Of a DNA stretch of 64,000 bases, positions 32,293 through 43,552 are shown in pieces. The position numbers were made by a program, and so were the translations under genes. The notes beneath the pieces are model-generated. The model searched no databases, was not told where the DNA came from, and worked only from the letters and a program-made list of their open reading frames with translations. Numbering within the stretch: position 1 is the stretch's first letter; every line of letters begins with the position of its first letter. This DNA is from Lepidodermella squamata (Eukaryota; Gastrotricha): positions 372,001-436,000 of the forward strand of contig JBLDXI010000025.1 of NCBI GenBank assembly GCA_047495785.1. The letters run 5' to 3'.

Positions 32293-32402
32293 TTTTTGCT
32301 GTATGTGTATGTGTTTACTCGCCTGCGTATGAGAAAAAAAAAGAAACGAGTTTGTGGGAAGGCCTTAAGGAGGGGAAAAAAGCAGTGACAGCAAAATAAT
32401 TG

Positions 32403-33019
32403 TTAGTCCTGACATTCCGAGCAGATGAACTTTGAGTTGGCCTTTCGAGAGCAGATAAAGCAGAACCATTCGAAGCACCAGCTGCAAAGGCCCCATTCCT
32501 GACCTTCCTTCGATTGTTTTTTCCATTCCGACCAGCTTATGTCGCACCTGGCACATTTACTTTTCAGATAGGTCAGCGGTTCTTGGTCAGATTCGTCAGA
32601 TGATGAATCGTCGAATGAATCGTCGACTTTCGATGCAGTTGCTGATCTTTTCGCTGAAGCAGTTGCTGGTTTTTTAGATGCAGTAGTTGCCGGTCTTTTA
32701 GCTGCAGCAGTTGCCGGTCTTTTAGCTGCAGCAGTTGCCGGTCTTTTCACTGAACCAGCTCGCGAAATAGGAGGGTTTAGGGGACGGCTGACGATTGGAG
32801 ATCAGCTTCAGGAACAGTCGCGAACAATCTGCTTTTTCCCATGAATTCATAATTCTCTATGCTGTTACATAATAGCAGCCATTCTTCCCGGTCTCTAGCT
32901 GTTATTCTCAATTCTAAATCCGGAGCTTTGTGAATTTCGGTGCGTCGCATCAAAAGGGTTGATTTACGGGGTCGCCCTCGTTTTTTGGGTTCATTTAGGA
33001 TCCCTGATAAGTTTTTCAT
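32403..33019 (-). pseudogene. AT-hook plus Cys-rich zinc-binding protein, frame broken
   Basis: The ATG at 33019 opens a frame with an AT-hook (PKKRGRPRK, residues 11-19) that ends at 32777. A second frame (to 32403) begins without an ATG and contains four to five near-identical KRPATAAA repeats, an acidic patch (DDSFDDSSSDESDQE), and a C-terminal zinc-binding region: CARC, then CSWC, CFIC and CSEC with Trp/Phe between, like the PHD-type tails of pogo/jerky-type transposases. No splice junction joins the frames convincingly, so I read it as one gene broken by a frameshift, probably transposon-derived. It lies just downstream of the RTE-like remnant. Confidence 0.45.
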
Positions 33020-33038
33020 GTATAAAAAATCCCAATTT

Positions 33039-35310
33039 TTAGCAGGCTTCTTCGGAGGCTGTCAGACCATCGGGTTGGCGGCCTGCCGCGAGGCAAGTAC
33101 CAACTCGGGTCGACCGCTTTCCAGTAGTGCATAATACCGTGAGACTTTCAGGGTCGTATTCATCCTGCCGAATTATATGGCCAAAATATTTCAGACGAAA
33201 TTTTTCAATCAATATACTCAATTCCGCAGATCGCAGATTAGTCTAATATCTACATTAGGAATATTATATTCCGTTCTAAACAGACAACAGACCCATAATT
33301 GTTCTAAGCCAGCGCATAAAAATTACATTTAGCCTTTGCTCTTGTTGAGTGGTCAGGTTCCAGGTTTCGCAGGCATAAGTGACGGTAAGAATAACAACGC
33401 ATGTGAGAAATTTTAATTTCGTAGCTGACGTGTTTCCTATTGCACATAAGTTTATTAAGTGCACCAAAGCAGCCGCCAGCTTTCGCTATGCGTGCCTTGA
33501 TCTCCTCGTCCATTTTTCCATCGGAAGTAATGATGCTTCCTAAATATTTGAAAGACGTGACTTTTTCCAATAGTTTGTCGTCTAATTCAAGTTGATAGTT
33601 TCTATCCTCATCGATCACCATGTTTTGGGTTTTACTAATGCTGATTTTCAAACCTAGTTCCTCACATGCCTTATTATAAAACATCAAGTAATAGGTGTTA
33701 CGACAAGGTAGCACGAGACAGAATAGTCCCGACAAGTTATCACCGACTAGATAGCCCCGCGACAACTTATCAATTAAAAAATTAAATTTTTGGGCGACAA
33801 GGTAGCCCCTGCCAAAGTAGCAAAAATTCGGCGACAATTTAGCCCCGACAAAATAGCCAAGAACATTCGAGCACAAATTGAAGAAATTTATTTCCATATT
33901 TTCGTTGTAATTCTAGTTTAAAAACGACAATTCAGCTATAGTAGCGTATGTTAGAGAATGGAATGAATGAGTTGTAGCCACCAGAAAGAGAGTTCACGAC
34001 TACATTTAAACTAGCGGCGCCCAGGTTTTTAAACCTGAATTCGGCGCCCAAGTGCATTGTTTACGCGTTAATTAGCTGACTTGGCGGCAAATAAGCAGTG
34101 TTATCGCGCTAATGAGTCGTGTGTTAGAATGTCGTGTGTTGAATTGTCGCTGGATTAATTAATATTTCGGGCCAAAAAGTCGCGAATGAATTGTCGCGGA
34201 GAAAAATGATTTTTATTCGGGACGAATTGTCACAGGCTAATTTGTTTTTGAGATAGCCAGTCCGGTCTATTTTGTCGGGGCTATTTTGTCGGGATTATTT
34301 TGTCTTGGGCTCACTTGTCGTATAACCAAGTAATAATTTAATTTCTTCATGACTCATACCTTTTAAAGTTCCATCATCCGCGAAAAAAATCAGGCTCAGA
34401 AATTGTTCAGTATTAATAAGGAAGCCACCCGGGGTGTCCATCAATTTTCGGCAGATTCTATCGAACGTTGCGATGAAGAGCAGCGGAGACAAGGGACAGC
34501 CCTGCCTTAAGCCGCTCTTCACCACAAAGAAGTCCCTGAGTTGATTATTTATTTTGACTGCTACTTTGTTACATTGATAAAAGCTTTTTACAGCCACAAT
34601 AAGGTTAGCATCGACACCTAGTTCCTCGAGCGCAGCCCAGACCTTCTCGCGATCGATCAGATCGTAGGCCTTTTCCAGGTCAATGAAAACCATATGCATT
34701 TCCTTACCGCCGCAGCAAATAACTTTTTCAATAAGTCTGCGAAGCACAAAAATACAATCCCTACAGCCTTTCCTCGGTTGGTAACCAAATTGACGTTTGG
34801 AAATTTTGCGCCAATTAAACTTCGCAATTTGCGTTCCAGGATGATCGCGTATAATTTACCAACAACACTCAGTAAACTGATGCCGCGATAATTTTTGCAA
34901 TCTGATTTTCCACCCTTATTCTTATATAATGGTGCTATGATCGCCATTGACCACTCCTCAGGGACCACTCTTAGTCGACCAGGCCTGATTTAGAATTTGA
35001 GCGAGCCATTCAATACCGGCGTCATCCAAGGCTCTTAGCATTTCTGGGGTTACCTCATCGATGCCGGCGGCCTTGCCATTTTTCATATGATTTAAGGCTG
35101 ATTTGATTTCTTGATTACTAATACTGTTCGATTCAGGCGGAGGGGGTTCATCGCTGCCAATGTTTGCGTCGCATTCTGCAATGAAGTCGTCGATCTCTCA
35201 GCCCTCGAGGAGCTCCGAAAAGTATTCCTTCATCGCATCGAGAATTTCACCTAAATCAGTGACTAGGTCACCGTCTTGATCGCCGGGGAAGCCGGGGAAG
35301 CGCCGCCGCA
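33039..35310 (-). pseudogene. RTE-like reverse transcriptase remnant
   Basis: Decayed LINE polymerase on the minus strand, read in several frames. In order from the right: MKEYFSELLEG, SALNHMKNGKAAGIDEVTPEML, APLYKNKGGKSDCKNYRGISLLS, FIDLEKAYDLIDREKVW, GLRQGCPLSPLLF and the catalytic FADD, then ACEELGLKISISKTQ, FKYLGSIITSDGKMD, TYACETWNLT, and FGHIIRQDE near the end. The order and the YACETW motif fit the RTE/BovB type. The endonuclease domain is missing. Stops, frameshifts and the 633-bp insertion at 33694-34326 show that it is dead. Confidence 0.78.
33694..34326. mobile_element. MULE-like MITE inserted in the RTE remnant
   Basis: Flanked by a perfect 9-bp direct repeat CAAGTAATA (33685-33693 and 34327-34335). 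The ends are inverted (GGTGTTACGACAAGG against GTTATACGACAAGTG), and both subterminal regions carry several CGACAAAATAGCCC-like units in opposite orientation. The 9-bp duplication and repeated subterminal motifs suggest a Mutator-type non-autonomous element. Without it the reverse-transcriptase frame runs from EEIKLLL towards NKACEELG. Confidence 0.75.
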
Positions 35311-36376
35311 TTTCTGGTTCCGTTTCCTAGAAAGACGAACTTTGTCCCGTTTGAAAGAGCGCTAAACGTTGTACCAGAATAACAAGTATCGAAAAATTAG
35401 AAAAATGAAGTTTTTCAAAAAATCGAGATTTAAAAATTGGTCGATTTTACATAAATCGAGCATTTTTAGACCAAAATTTGCAAATCAGCAGGGGAGACCC
35501 TTACATTTTTCAGAAATTTTCGAACGCCAGGGGGGTTTGCTTACCCCCCGTACTCGGACCACTGCTTTGAAGGGATACGCGTGACTTTTCAGCCAATAGG
35601 AGTGCGCGCGCGGACGAAACATAGGCGGGCCCGAAAATGTGCATCTCATAAACACCTTGACGGTGGCAGTAACTGGTGGTTTCATTATTCCAAGAAAACA
35701 TTAAATCCAACCAATTTTACCAGTTTCGAATTTCGACGAGAAAACTACAAAAATCTAAGAATTTATGTTGCATAAAAGTGATTTTTTGGCGGATATATTG
35801 CATAATTCTCTACAAAGCGTTCTATATTCTATACTATTGCAATAAAGCCTTTTTATGATGAATTCATTCTGCAGAATATAAGGCATCGACCCGCGCATTC
35901 TTATAATAAATATACTGCTCCGCGCCGCGATATTGCGATGAGGCAAAAATTCGCCTTTCCAACGGAGAATGGGTGTGAAAGAGGGGAAAAGTTACTTTAT
36001 AGGGCAAAAGGAGCGACATCTCATGAATATATTCATATTTTTAAAACTACCCTCCTTTCCTTGGAGCTATTTTTTGAGCTCGTGCAAAAGGCGTAAAATT
36101 TGGTCAGTTTTGCAGGAGATAAACAGCCTCAACTCGCACGTGCATAAAACTTCAACTAGCGTCGCCTCAATTCCACCGTGCGGATCTTTTGATTGTCACT
36201 GTAGTTTTTGCAAATTGCAAATATTTTTCAATCATCTCCATCAAATTTTACTCAGCAAACAAATAGCCGACCTCACGGCCGCAACACCATCACCACATAG
36301 CAAGCGGAAAAAATCACGGCTATGGTTAATCATTGAGTTCACTAGGCAAACACCGCCTACAATGCGTCGAACGCAG
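35311..36376. other. Intergenic region, nothing recognised
   Basis: About 1 kb with only short chance frames on both strands. The last 100 bp run into the segment duplicated upstream of Cys-rich genes 2 and 3. Confidence 0.5.
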
Positions 36377-37061
36377 CCAAATGTTTGAGTGCTGGCACCC
36401 TTAAACGCGTGGCAGCTCACACGAACACGGCGTAGTACGTTTACGTGAACGCAACATTTAACATTGCACTTTACTCACGTAAAAGGCACCGGTCGGCGTT
36501 CGTCAGATGCGAATTCACGTCGAACGCAGCCGGGCTCATCGTTCTATCATTCATCTCTATACCTATTTAACAACCGAGAAACGAGAAACGGCGAGTTGTT
36601 GGTGGAGCGCATATTAGCAAATTATCATGCTTGAATAATGAAGACCATCTCCACACACTCAAGTCAAATTACAATACTACAAAGATGAGAAAAATTGCCG
36701 TATGCATGGTGGAAGGCAAAAAATCGAAGTTAAACGTAATTATAATTACCTTTCCACGAAGAAGAGAGCGGCATAATAACTGTATCGTATTATAAGAATC
36801 ATAGCAGCTTTGGCTGGCAATTTGTATTTTGAACCCATTAAGTTGGAAACTATTTGTTGAACCACAATTCATTTTGAAGCTATGCATCCTGTCTTCGCCT
36901 TGTTGGTGCTTTCCGCGACCTGCTGCCTGGCCTGCCAACCTTCAGTCCCGGATGCTGGTAAAGCAACCCCCAGCTGCCCAACAGGATTCACATGCCAGGC
37001 CACTGCAACTACTACTACGACTACTACTACAACGGCGATCGTTCCACGCAGCATTTGCAAC
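36377..37061 (+). repeat. Duplicated promoter plus 5' coding segment, copy A
   Basis: Nearly identical to 40602-41286 at a constant offset of 4225, with only scattered substitutions. It covers about 505 bp of upstream DNA and the first 180 bp of the coding sequence, including signal peptide and Thr-rich linker. Confidence 0.8.
36736..36749. promoter_or_regulatory. GTAATTATAATTAC palindrome upstream of Cys-rich gene 2
   Basis: Perfect palindrome with TAAT/ATTA half-sites about 133 bp upstream of the ATG; the counterpart of the sites at 11261, 40961 and 45492. Confidence 0.5.
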
Positions 37062-39792
37062 TTGGTGAACAACATCTGCAATCCATTATCTAATGAATAC
37101 TGTCCAAAAGCGATAGCCGACGGCATCACCGACCCAACTAAAACATGCACTCCACCTGCTACCCTTTGCTTCGGCTCGAACTTCTGCTTGGCAAAAACCA
37201 AAGACTACTGCCAGACGAGTGGCGCGGCTGACGCCCAAAAATTCTGTCAAGTGAAAACTATCGACTATTGCCAAACGGGTGGCGCGAGTGATGCACAGAA
37301 ATTCTGCATAGTGAAAACCACGGATTATTGCCAGACGAGTGGCAGCGCGGATGCAACCAAGATGTGCCAGTCGAAAAACACCGACTATTGCCAAACGAGT
37401 GGCAGCGCTGACGCTCAAAAGTTCTGCCAAGTGAAAACAACAGACTACTGCCAAACAAGTGGCACGGCTGATTCCCAGAAATCCTGTATAGTGAAAACTA
37501 CCGACTATTGCCAAACCGGCGGCACTGCTGATACCCAGAAGTTTTGTCAGGCAAAAAGCTCGGATTACTGTCAGACCGGTGGCGTGTTGGATTCTTCCAA
37601 ATTCTGCCAGTCGAAATCTAGCGATTACTGCCAAACGTCTGGCAAAGCGTGTAGGGTCACTGCTGCCGATTACTGTCAGACGGGCGGCTCTGCGGATGCT
37701 ACGAAAGCCTGCATGTCGAAAACCACCGATTACTGTCAAACTAGTGGCAGCGCTGATTCGAACAAGTTCTGCCAAGTGAAAAAAACCGACTATTGCCAGT
37801 CAAGTGGCAGCGCGGATTCTACCAAATTCTGCCAGGCTAAGGCCAGCGATTACTGTCAATCAGGCGGCACTGCAGATGCTACCAAGTTCTGCCAGTCCAA
37901 AACAGGCGATTACTGTCAAAATGGTGGCACTGCGGATTCTAGCAAATTCTGCCTATCAAAATCCACAGATTACTGCCAAACTGGTGGCTCCGCTAGTGCA
38001 TGAGACGTAGCTAGGACGCCGAAGCTTGAATCCCGCCATACAAAGTGACGTGTTGGCGTTATGCATGCTTGAATATTCTGAATAATTTGCCTTTTGTAAA
38101 AATTAAATTTTCAGGGTTTAATAAAAATAATTATTTTATTAATCCCTGAAATTTAAAAAATATTAAGTTGAAAATTCAAAAGGTTTAAAAATCGTAGGCG
38201 TCGATGGTTACGAAGCTAGAATCAGGTTCCAAGTAGGAACTAAGATCGAGAGAACTCAAACCATGTGATGTAGAGCTCTGCGAACTACTTTCTTAAGACA
38301 AAAAGCAATTCAAACAAGCCGTATGCTGATATTTTCCATTGAGTTGTTTTTCTTTTTCACGTCGCGATTATGCTGCAGCTGTTGCGTAATGACGTGAGAT
38401 AATTTCATATGTCTTAAACAATCGAGCAGGAAATTTTTTTCAGTCGAAATTTTCCAAGTTTTCGGCTAGAGGACTTTCACCGGGAACTCAATTGCTCATT
38501 TGCGGTCCGATAAATTACTGGCAGTTCAAACTGGAATGAAAAAATGGGCTGGATGTGATCAGCATCTCAATTTTCAGATTTTTCAGCTCTCAGTTTTTCT
38601 CAGTTATCCTATTAATTTTTAATTTTTTAATTTTTAATTTTTGATCAATTTTTTCAATTATTCTCTAGTTCAAGTTAGATTCAAATTCAAGGAAATTCAA
38701 GTAAATTCAAATTCAAGCTTCTTCATTACATCTATTGATTTTAGTTTAACATGCATTATTAACAGATAATTTTGAAAATTAATGGCTCGAAGCAGGTGTT
38801 GATATAATTTTTTACAATGTGTTGCAATGCAATTAATTATCGATTGATCGCGCCCGAATCAAGGGCACTTTTAACCTTATTTTGGACAACATAAAATAAG
38901 GATTAAAAGAGCGCGAAAATTTAATGAGGTGATTCATCTCATTATTTTCAAAACGTGACCTTTGACCCTAATTATTTCTGACAACACTTTTTTCTCGTAA
39001 ACAACCCAGCTGCGGCGTCCTAGCTACGTCTCATGCGCTAGTGCTAATAAGTTCTGCCTGGATAAAACTACCGACTACTGCCAAACTAGTGGCACTTCCG
39101 ATGTTAACAAGTTCTGCCAAGTCAAGACAGCCGATTACTGCCCGACCGGCGGAGCCGCGGATGCCAATAAATTCTGTCAAAAGAAAACTGCGGATTATTG
39201 TCAAACTCTTGGCGTAGCAGATACGACCAAGTCATGCCAACCTTTACCTGTCATAACAGTTTGTAATCGCGAAACTGTGTTTTCCCGTAATTCTTCAATG
39301 TTTTTTGCTTTATCCAGCACCAAACAGGAATATTTGCACAAAAATCGACCTCGTTCAGGGCTGACGTTGGCTTTTGCTCCACAACAGGTGTTGTGAATGA
39401 ATATTCTGCCGTGCTGAAATCAGTAAGATCGGTGTTAACGAAAAGAAAATTGAACTTTCGCCTCTGTTTAGTCAGGAACAGTCGGAGAGTTCCTGAGTTT
39501 CGACGCGTGCTGTCAGAGTTTGGTAACTGATCCGACTTCCCCGGCGATCAAATACTTCACATTTATCAAAAGCAACAAGGCCATGGTGATATGTTCTTAC
39601 GGCAGTGTCTATCTCACCACAATTTATTCGAACAAGAGGTGTTATGGAGCGCCTCTTTATGCCCCGTCAGATCACACAATTCTCGCTACTTACGACTCGT
39701 TCGATGAATGTTGCAAAGCTATTTCTGCTACGACATACGCAAGGGACCTCGTCAGCGGCTCTTCAATTGTCATGTACAAGTGCTTTGAATAG
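36882..39792 (+). pseudogene. Secreted Cys-rich 20-residue-repeat protein 2, split by a hAT-like insertion
   Basis: Same family as gene 1. The first part (36882-38003) has a signal peptide (MHPVFALLVLSATCCLA), a run of Thr, the CNPLSNEYCPKAIADG block and 14 modules DYCQ-x9-KFCQ, then meets an in-frame TGA created by the insertion at 37999-39035. Sequence resumes in frame at 39044 (NKFCLDKTTDYC) with three more modules, then exon 2 (39318-39422, HQTGIF...) and the last exon (39472-39792, FDACCQSLV, ICSYG, CYGAP, DECC). Without the insertion the protein would have about 560 residues with all expected cysteines. Whether the insertion is fixed, somatic, or removed by splicing is unknown; as assembled, the frame is interrupted. 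One shortened module (DYCQTSGKAC) is present, as in genes 1 and 4. Confidence 0.78.
37999..39035. mobile_element. hAT-like non-autonomous element, 1037 bp
   Basis: Inverted ends CATGAGACGTAGCTAGGACG and complement, with an 8-bp target duplication CGCTAGTG (37991-37998 and 39036-39043). The interior is AT-rich and non-coding. It has interrupted the repeat exon of Cys-rich gene 2. A 57-bp deletion derivative with its own 8-bp duplication lies at 14613-14669. Confidence 0.85.
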
Positions 39793-40601
39793 ACTTGAAG
39801 AAAGCCAAATCCATAACTTTTTCACGATTTGTGATGATGAAATTATCATTAAAATTTAGTTGATGAGAGTCTGGCATTCAATTTTTCATGTTATTTTGTT
39901 TGGTGTTAGCTTTGATGCAGTTCCTAGTTGCTTCTTGTGATTTTTCGCAGCTTGAGCGGACTGTAACAAAGAATTGGTCACTATATTATGGACCCTAACC
40001 ACTAAGCGGCCTTTTTATTCCTCAATTCGGCTCGATAATTCTACGCATGCCCATAGAGAAAAAAATGGGCATGCGTATATAGTTTGATGTCTATAGCTAT
40101 TCAACAACAGACGAGTCATTTTTTTCTCTATGCGCATGCCCTACCAGGCCGAGTTCTCTCGCCCGGAATCTATCCAGCCAAATTGCGAAAAAACGGCCTC
40201 GAAAACTTGTCGAAAAGAGCATGATTGGGTAGTTTCAATCCAAAAATAGTTGACATCCGGGTTTTTCCATTTCTCGATGTCGTAGTGTTAACCCCGAAGA
40301 CGCTCTACATGGATACGGCACATGTGGTTGCTAATTACATTCTGTTATTTTTTGCAACTGTTGGATTTGGCCTACAAGAATCTGATGATCGAATTTCACT
40401 ATTCTCTTGCTTATTAGAAACCTATCAATTTGGAAAATTCAAACCAATGGATGTTTTCACTCGAAAAATCGACTTCTAAACACTGAATAAATATTGGTTA
40501 TTTATATGTTTATTGGAATAAAGAAATTTGTTCCATCCATTATTTTAAATTTTAACGTCTGATTAAGAAAATGAACCGATCTTCATAAAAAATAAAAGCA
40601 C
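39793..40601. other. Intergenic spacer between Cys-rich genes 2 and 3
   Basis: Begins with a 3' UTR segment (GATGATGAAATTATCATTAA near 39831) that recurs after gene 3 at about 43047. A pair of inverted motifs, ATAGAGAAAAAAATG and its complement, lies at about 40053 and 40117. No exon seen. Confidence 0.45.
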
Positions 40602-41286
40602 CCAAATGTTTGAGTGCTGGCACCCTTAAACGCGTGGCAGCTCACACGAACACTGAGCAGTACATTTACGTGAACGCAACATTTAACATTGCACTTTGCT
40701 CACGTAAAAGGCACCGGTCGGCGTTCGTCAGATGCGAATTCACGTCGAACGCAGCCGGGCTCATCGTTCTATCATTCATCTCTATACCTATTTAACAACC
40801 GAGAAACGAGAAACGGCGAGTTGTTGGTGGAGCGCATATTAGCAAATTATCATGCTTGAATAATGAAGACCATCTCCACACACTCAAGTCAAATTACAAT
40901 ACTACAAAGATGCGAAAAATTGCCGTATGCATGGTGGAAGGCAAAAAATCGAAGTTAAACGTAATTATAATTACCTTTCCACGAAGAAGAGAGCGGCATA
41001 ATAACTGTATCGTATTATAAGAATCATAGCAGCTTTGGCTGGCAATTTGTATTTTGAACCCATTAAGTTGGAAACTATTTGTTGAACCACAATTCATTTT
41101 GAAGCTATGCATCGTGTCTTCGCCTTGTTGGTGCTTTCCGCGACCTGCTGCCTGGCCTGCCAACCTTCAGTCCCGGATGCAAGTAAAGCAACCCCCAGCT
41201 GCCCAAATGGATTCACATGCCAGGCCACTGCAACTACTACTACGACTACTACTACAACGGCGATCGTTCCACGCAGCATTTGCAGC
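40602..41286 (+). repeat. Duplicated promoter plus 5' coding segment, copy B
   Basis: Second copy of the segment at 36377-37061, in the same relation to the start codon. After the codons for RSIC the two genes diverge sharply. Confidence 0.8.
40961..40974. promoter_or_regulatory. GTAATTATAATTAC palindrome upstream of Cys-rich gene 3
   Basis: Identical in sequence and in distance from the ATG to the site of gene 2. Confidence 0.5.
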
Positions 41287-42996
41287 ACGCCGAACACCTT
41301 CTGCAATGCTTTATCCGTTGAATACTGCCCGAAAGCGGTAGCCGATGGCTACACCGATATGAATAAAGTTTGCGCGCCGACTTCTAACATTTGCGTCAGC
41401 CCAAACTTCTGCCTGGCAAAAACCACAGACTACTGCCAGACAAGCGGTACTTCTGACGCCCAAAAATTCTGTCAATTGAAAACTACCGACTATTGCCAAA
41501 CCAGTGGCGCGAGTGATGCTCAGAAGTTCTGCCAAGTAAAAAACACGGATTATTGTCAGACGAGTGGCACAGCGGATGTTATTAAGTTCTGCAAGGCTAA
41601 ACACACCGACTATTGCCAAACGAGCGGCAGCGCTGACGCTCAAAAGTTCTGCCAAGTGAAAACGACAGACTACTGCCAAACAAGTGGCACGGCTGATGCC
41701 CAAAAAATCTGTCAATTGAAAACTAGCGACTACTGCCAAACCGGTGGCACTGCTGATGCTACCAAATTCTGTCTGACGAAAAGCACGGACTACTGCCAAA
41801 CTAGTGGTTCCGCGGATTCTACCAAGGTCTGTATGTCGAGAACTTCCGACTACTGCCAAACTAGTGGCACAGCAGATGCTACAAAGTCGTGTCAGTCCAC
41901 GAGTGTCGATGTTTGCCTGACGAGCGGCTCCCCTGATTCCACCAAGTTCTGCCAGACCAAGACAAGTGATTACTGCCAGTCGGGCGGTGCTGCTGACGTT
42001 ACCAAAATCTGTATAGCGAAAAGCACCGACTATTGCCAAACTGGCGGCTCCGCGGATACTGGCAAAGTGTGTATGGCTAAATCCAGCGATTACTGCCAAA
42101 GTAGTGGCTCTGCGGATAGTACCAAAGCCTGTATGCCGAAGAATACCGATTACTGTCCAACCAGTGGCTCTGCGGATTTAAACAAGTTTTGCCAGGCTAA
42201 ATGCAGCGATTACTGTCAGACGAGCGGCTCTGCGGATAGCAACAAGTTTTGCCAATTGAAAACCAGCGACTACTGCCAAACTAGTGGCGCCACGGATTCT
42301 AGCAAGTTCTGCCAGACCAATACAGTCGAATACTGCCAAACCTCCGGTACTGCTGATAGTAGCAAGTTCTGCCTAACGAAGACCACTGACTATTGTCAAG
42401 CTAGTGGCTCACCAGATGCGACCAAATCGTGCCAACCTCTACCAGTCAGAATGGTCAGTTCGATGATTTTCCCACCCTTTTGTAATCTTCTCTTTTCTTC
42501 GGTTTTTTCAGCACCAAACAGGGGTATTCGCAAAAAAAGATACCTCGTTCAAGGCTGATGTTGGCTTCTGCTCCACGACTGGAAGCGTGGCGGATTATTC
42601 TGCCCTGCTGAAATCTGTAAGGTCGCTGTTAACGGAGTATTACTCTGATTTTCGCCTCTGTTTTAGTCCGGAACAGTTGGAGAATTCAACGGGTTTGACG
42701 CGTGCTGTAAGAGCTTGGTGACTGATGCGTCCATCCCGACGATCAAGTACTACACGTTTATCAGAAACAACAGGGGCTTGATGATATGTTCTTACGGCGG
42801 CGTCTACGCCACTACAACTGGTGCGAGTAACATATGTTACGGAGCGCCTCTTTATGCCCCGTCAGATCACACCACTGGTCCAATCTACGATTCCTACGAT
42901 GAATGCTGCAATGCTATTTTTGCCACGACATTCACAAAGCAACTCGTCAGCACGGCGGGCGGCAATGCGATTCTCGTTTACAAGTGCACTACTTGA
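41107..42996 (+). CDS. Secreted Cys-rich 20-residue-repeat protein 3
   Basis: Intact family member. Exons, phase 0: 41107-42453, 42512-42616, 42667-42996; about 593 residues. Signal peptide MHRVFALLVLSATCCLA, nine consecutive Thr in the linker, the CNALSVEYCPKAVADGY block, then about 17 modules of pattern C-x11-C-x7 (for example DYCQTSGTADAQKICQLKTS). No shortened module here, but one module reads VDVCLTSG in place of DYC. Exon 2 gives HQTGVFAKKDTS...FCSTTG; the last exon gives FDACCKSLV, MICSYGG, ICYGAPLYAPSD, YDECC and YKC. The codons on the complementary strand stay open for long stretches only because of the repeat periodicity. Function unknown; secretion and extensive disulphide bonding are inferred. 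Confidence 0.85.
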
Positions 42997-43552
42997 GGAA
43001 AGCGAAAACCATTTCGGAGGGCGTCAGGACTCTTTTATGACTTGTGATGATGAAATTATCATTAAAAAATAGTTACATTCCTCTTGTGTAATTTGTTGTG
43101 CTTGTTTTCATGTTGCAGAGACCAGACACTGATGATTTGATTTACAAAATTTCACGATGATTTCACGATGTATTCACAAGCCTGGTGGAGCTATTCATCC
43201 CCTTTCAGACTCATTCTGCTAAACCAAGCTTAAAAATTAACAGAATCTCCAGATATGTACCATGTCACTCATGTCTCCCTATGCGAAAGATTTGATTTGA
43301 TTTGATTGATCACTTAAAAGTCCTCCAATCCAATGCGCACGCTGATTGGTCAATCGATCGTTGCTATGACTCCCGGATGAAACATTTTGGTCGTGCGATC
43401 CATAGGTAAGATTTGTTGCAACGAGTGATTTTTGCCGCAGCAATTTACCACCATTAATATGGAGTTTACGCTCGTGGTCAATGGAAACCGTGCAGAGGGT
43501 GAGGCAATGAGAGATTCCATAGAGAAAATAGACGGAAGAGGGGTTTACATTT
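42997..43552. other. 3' flank of Cys-rich gene 3
   Basis: Contains the shared 3' UTR motif at about 43047-43065. No other feature; the region ends at the GC-rich element starting at 43553. Confidence 0.4.

Noticed and set aside
40225-40479. 84-codon plus-strand frame with hydrophobic stretch
   Set aside because: It starts at a TTG, has no splice context or similarity, and lies in non-conserved spacer.
41311-42099. 262-codon minus-strand frame antisense to Cys-rich gene 3 (similar ones at 37086-37775, 45993-46583 and 12120-12575)
   Set aside because: It exists because the 60-bp coding repeat keeps the opposite strand open; it has no signal, domain or splice context, and the same artefact appears in every family member.
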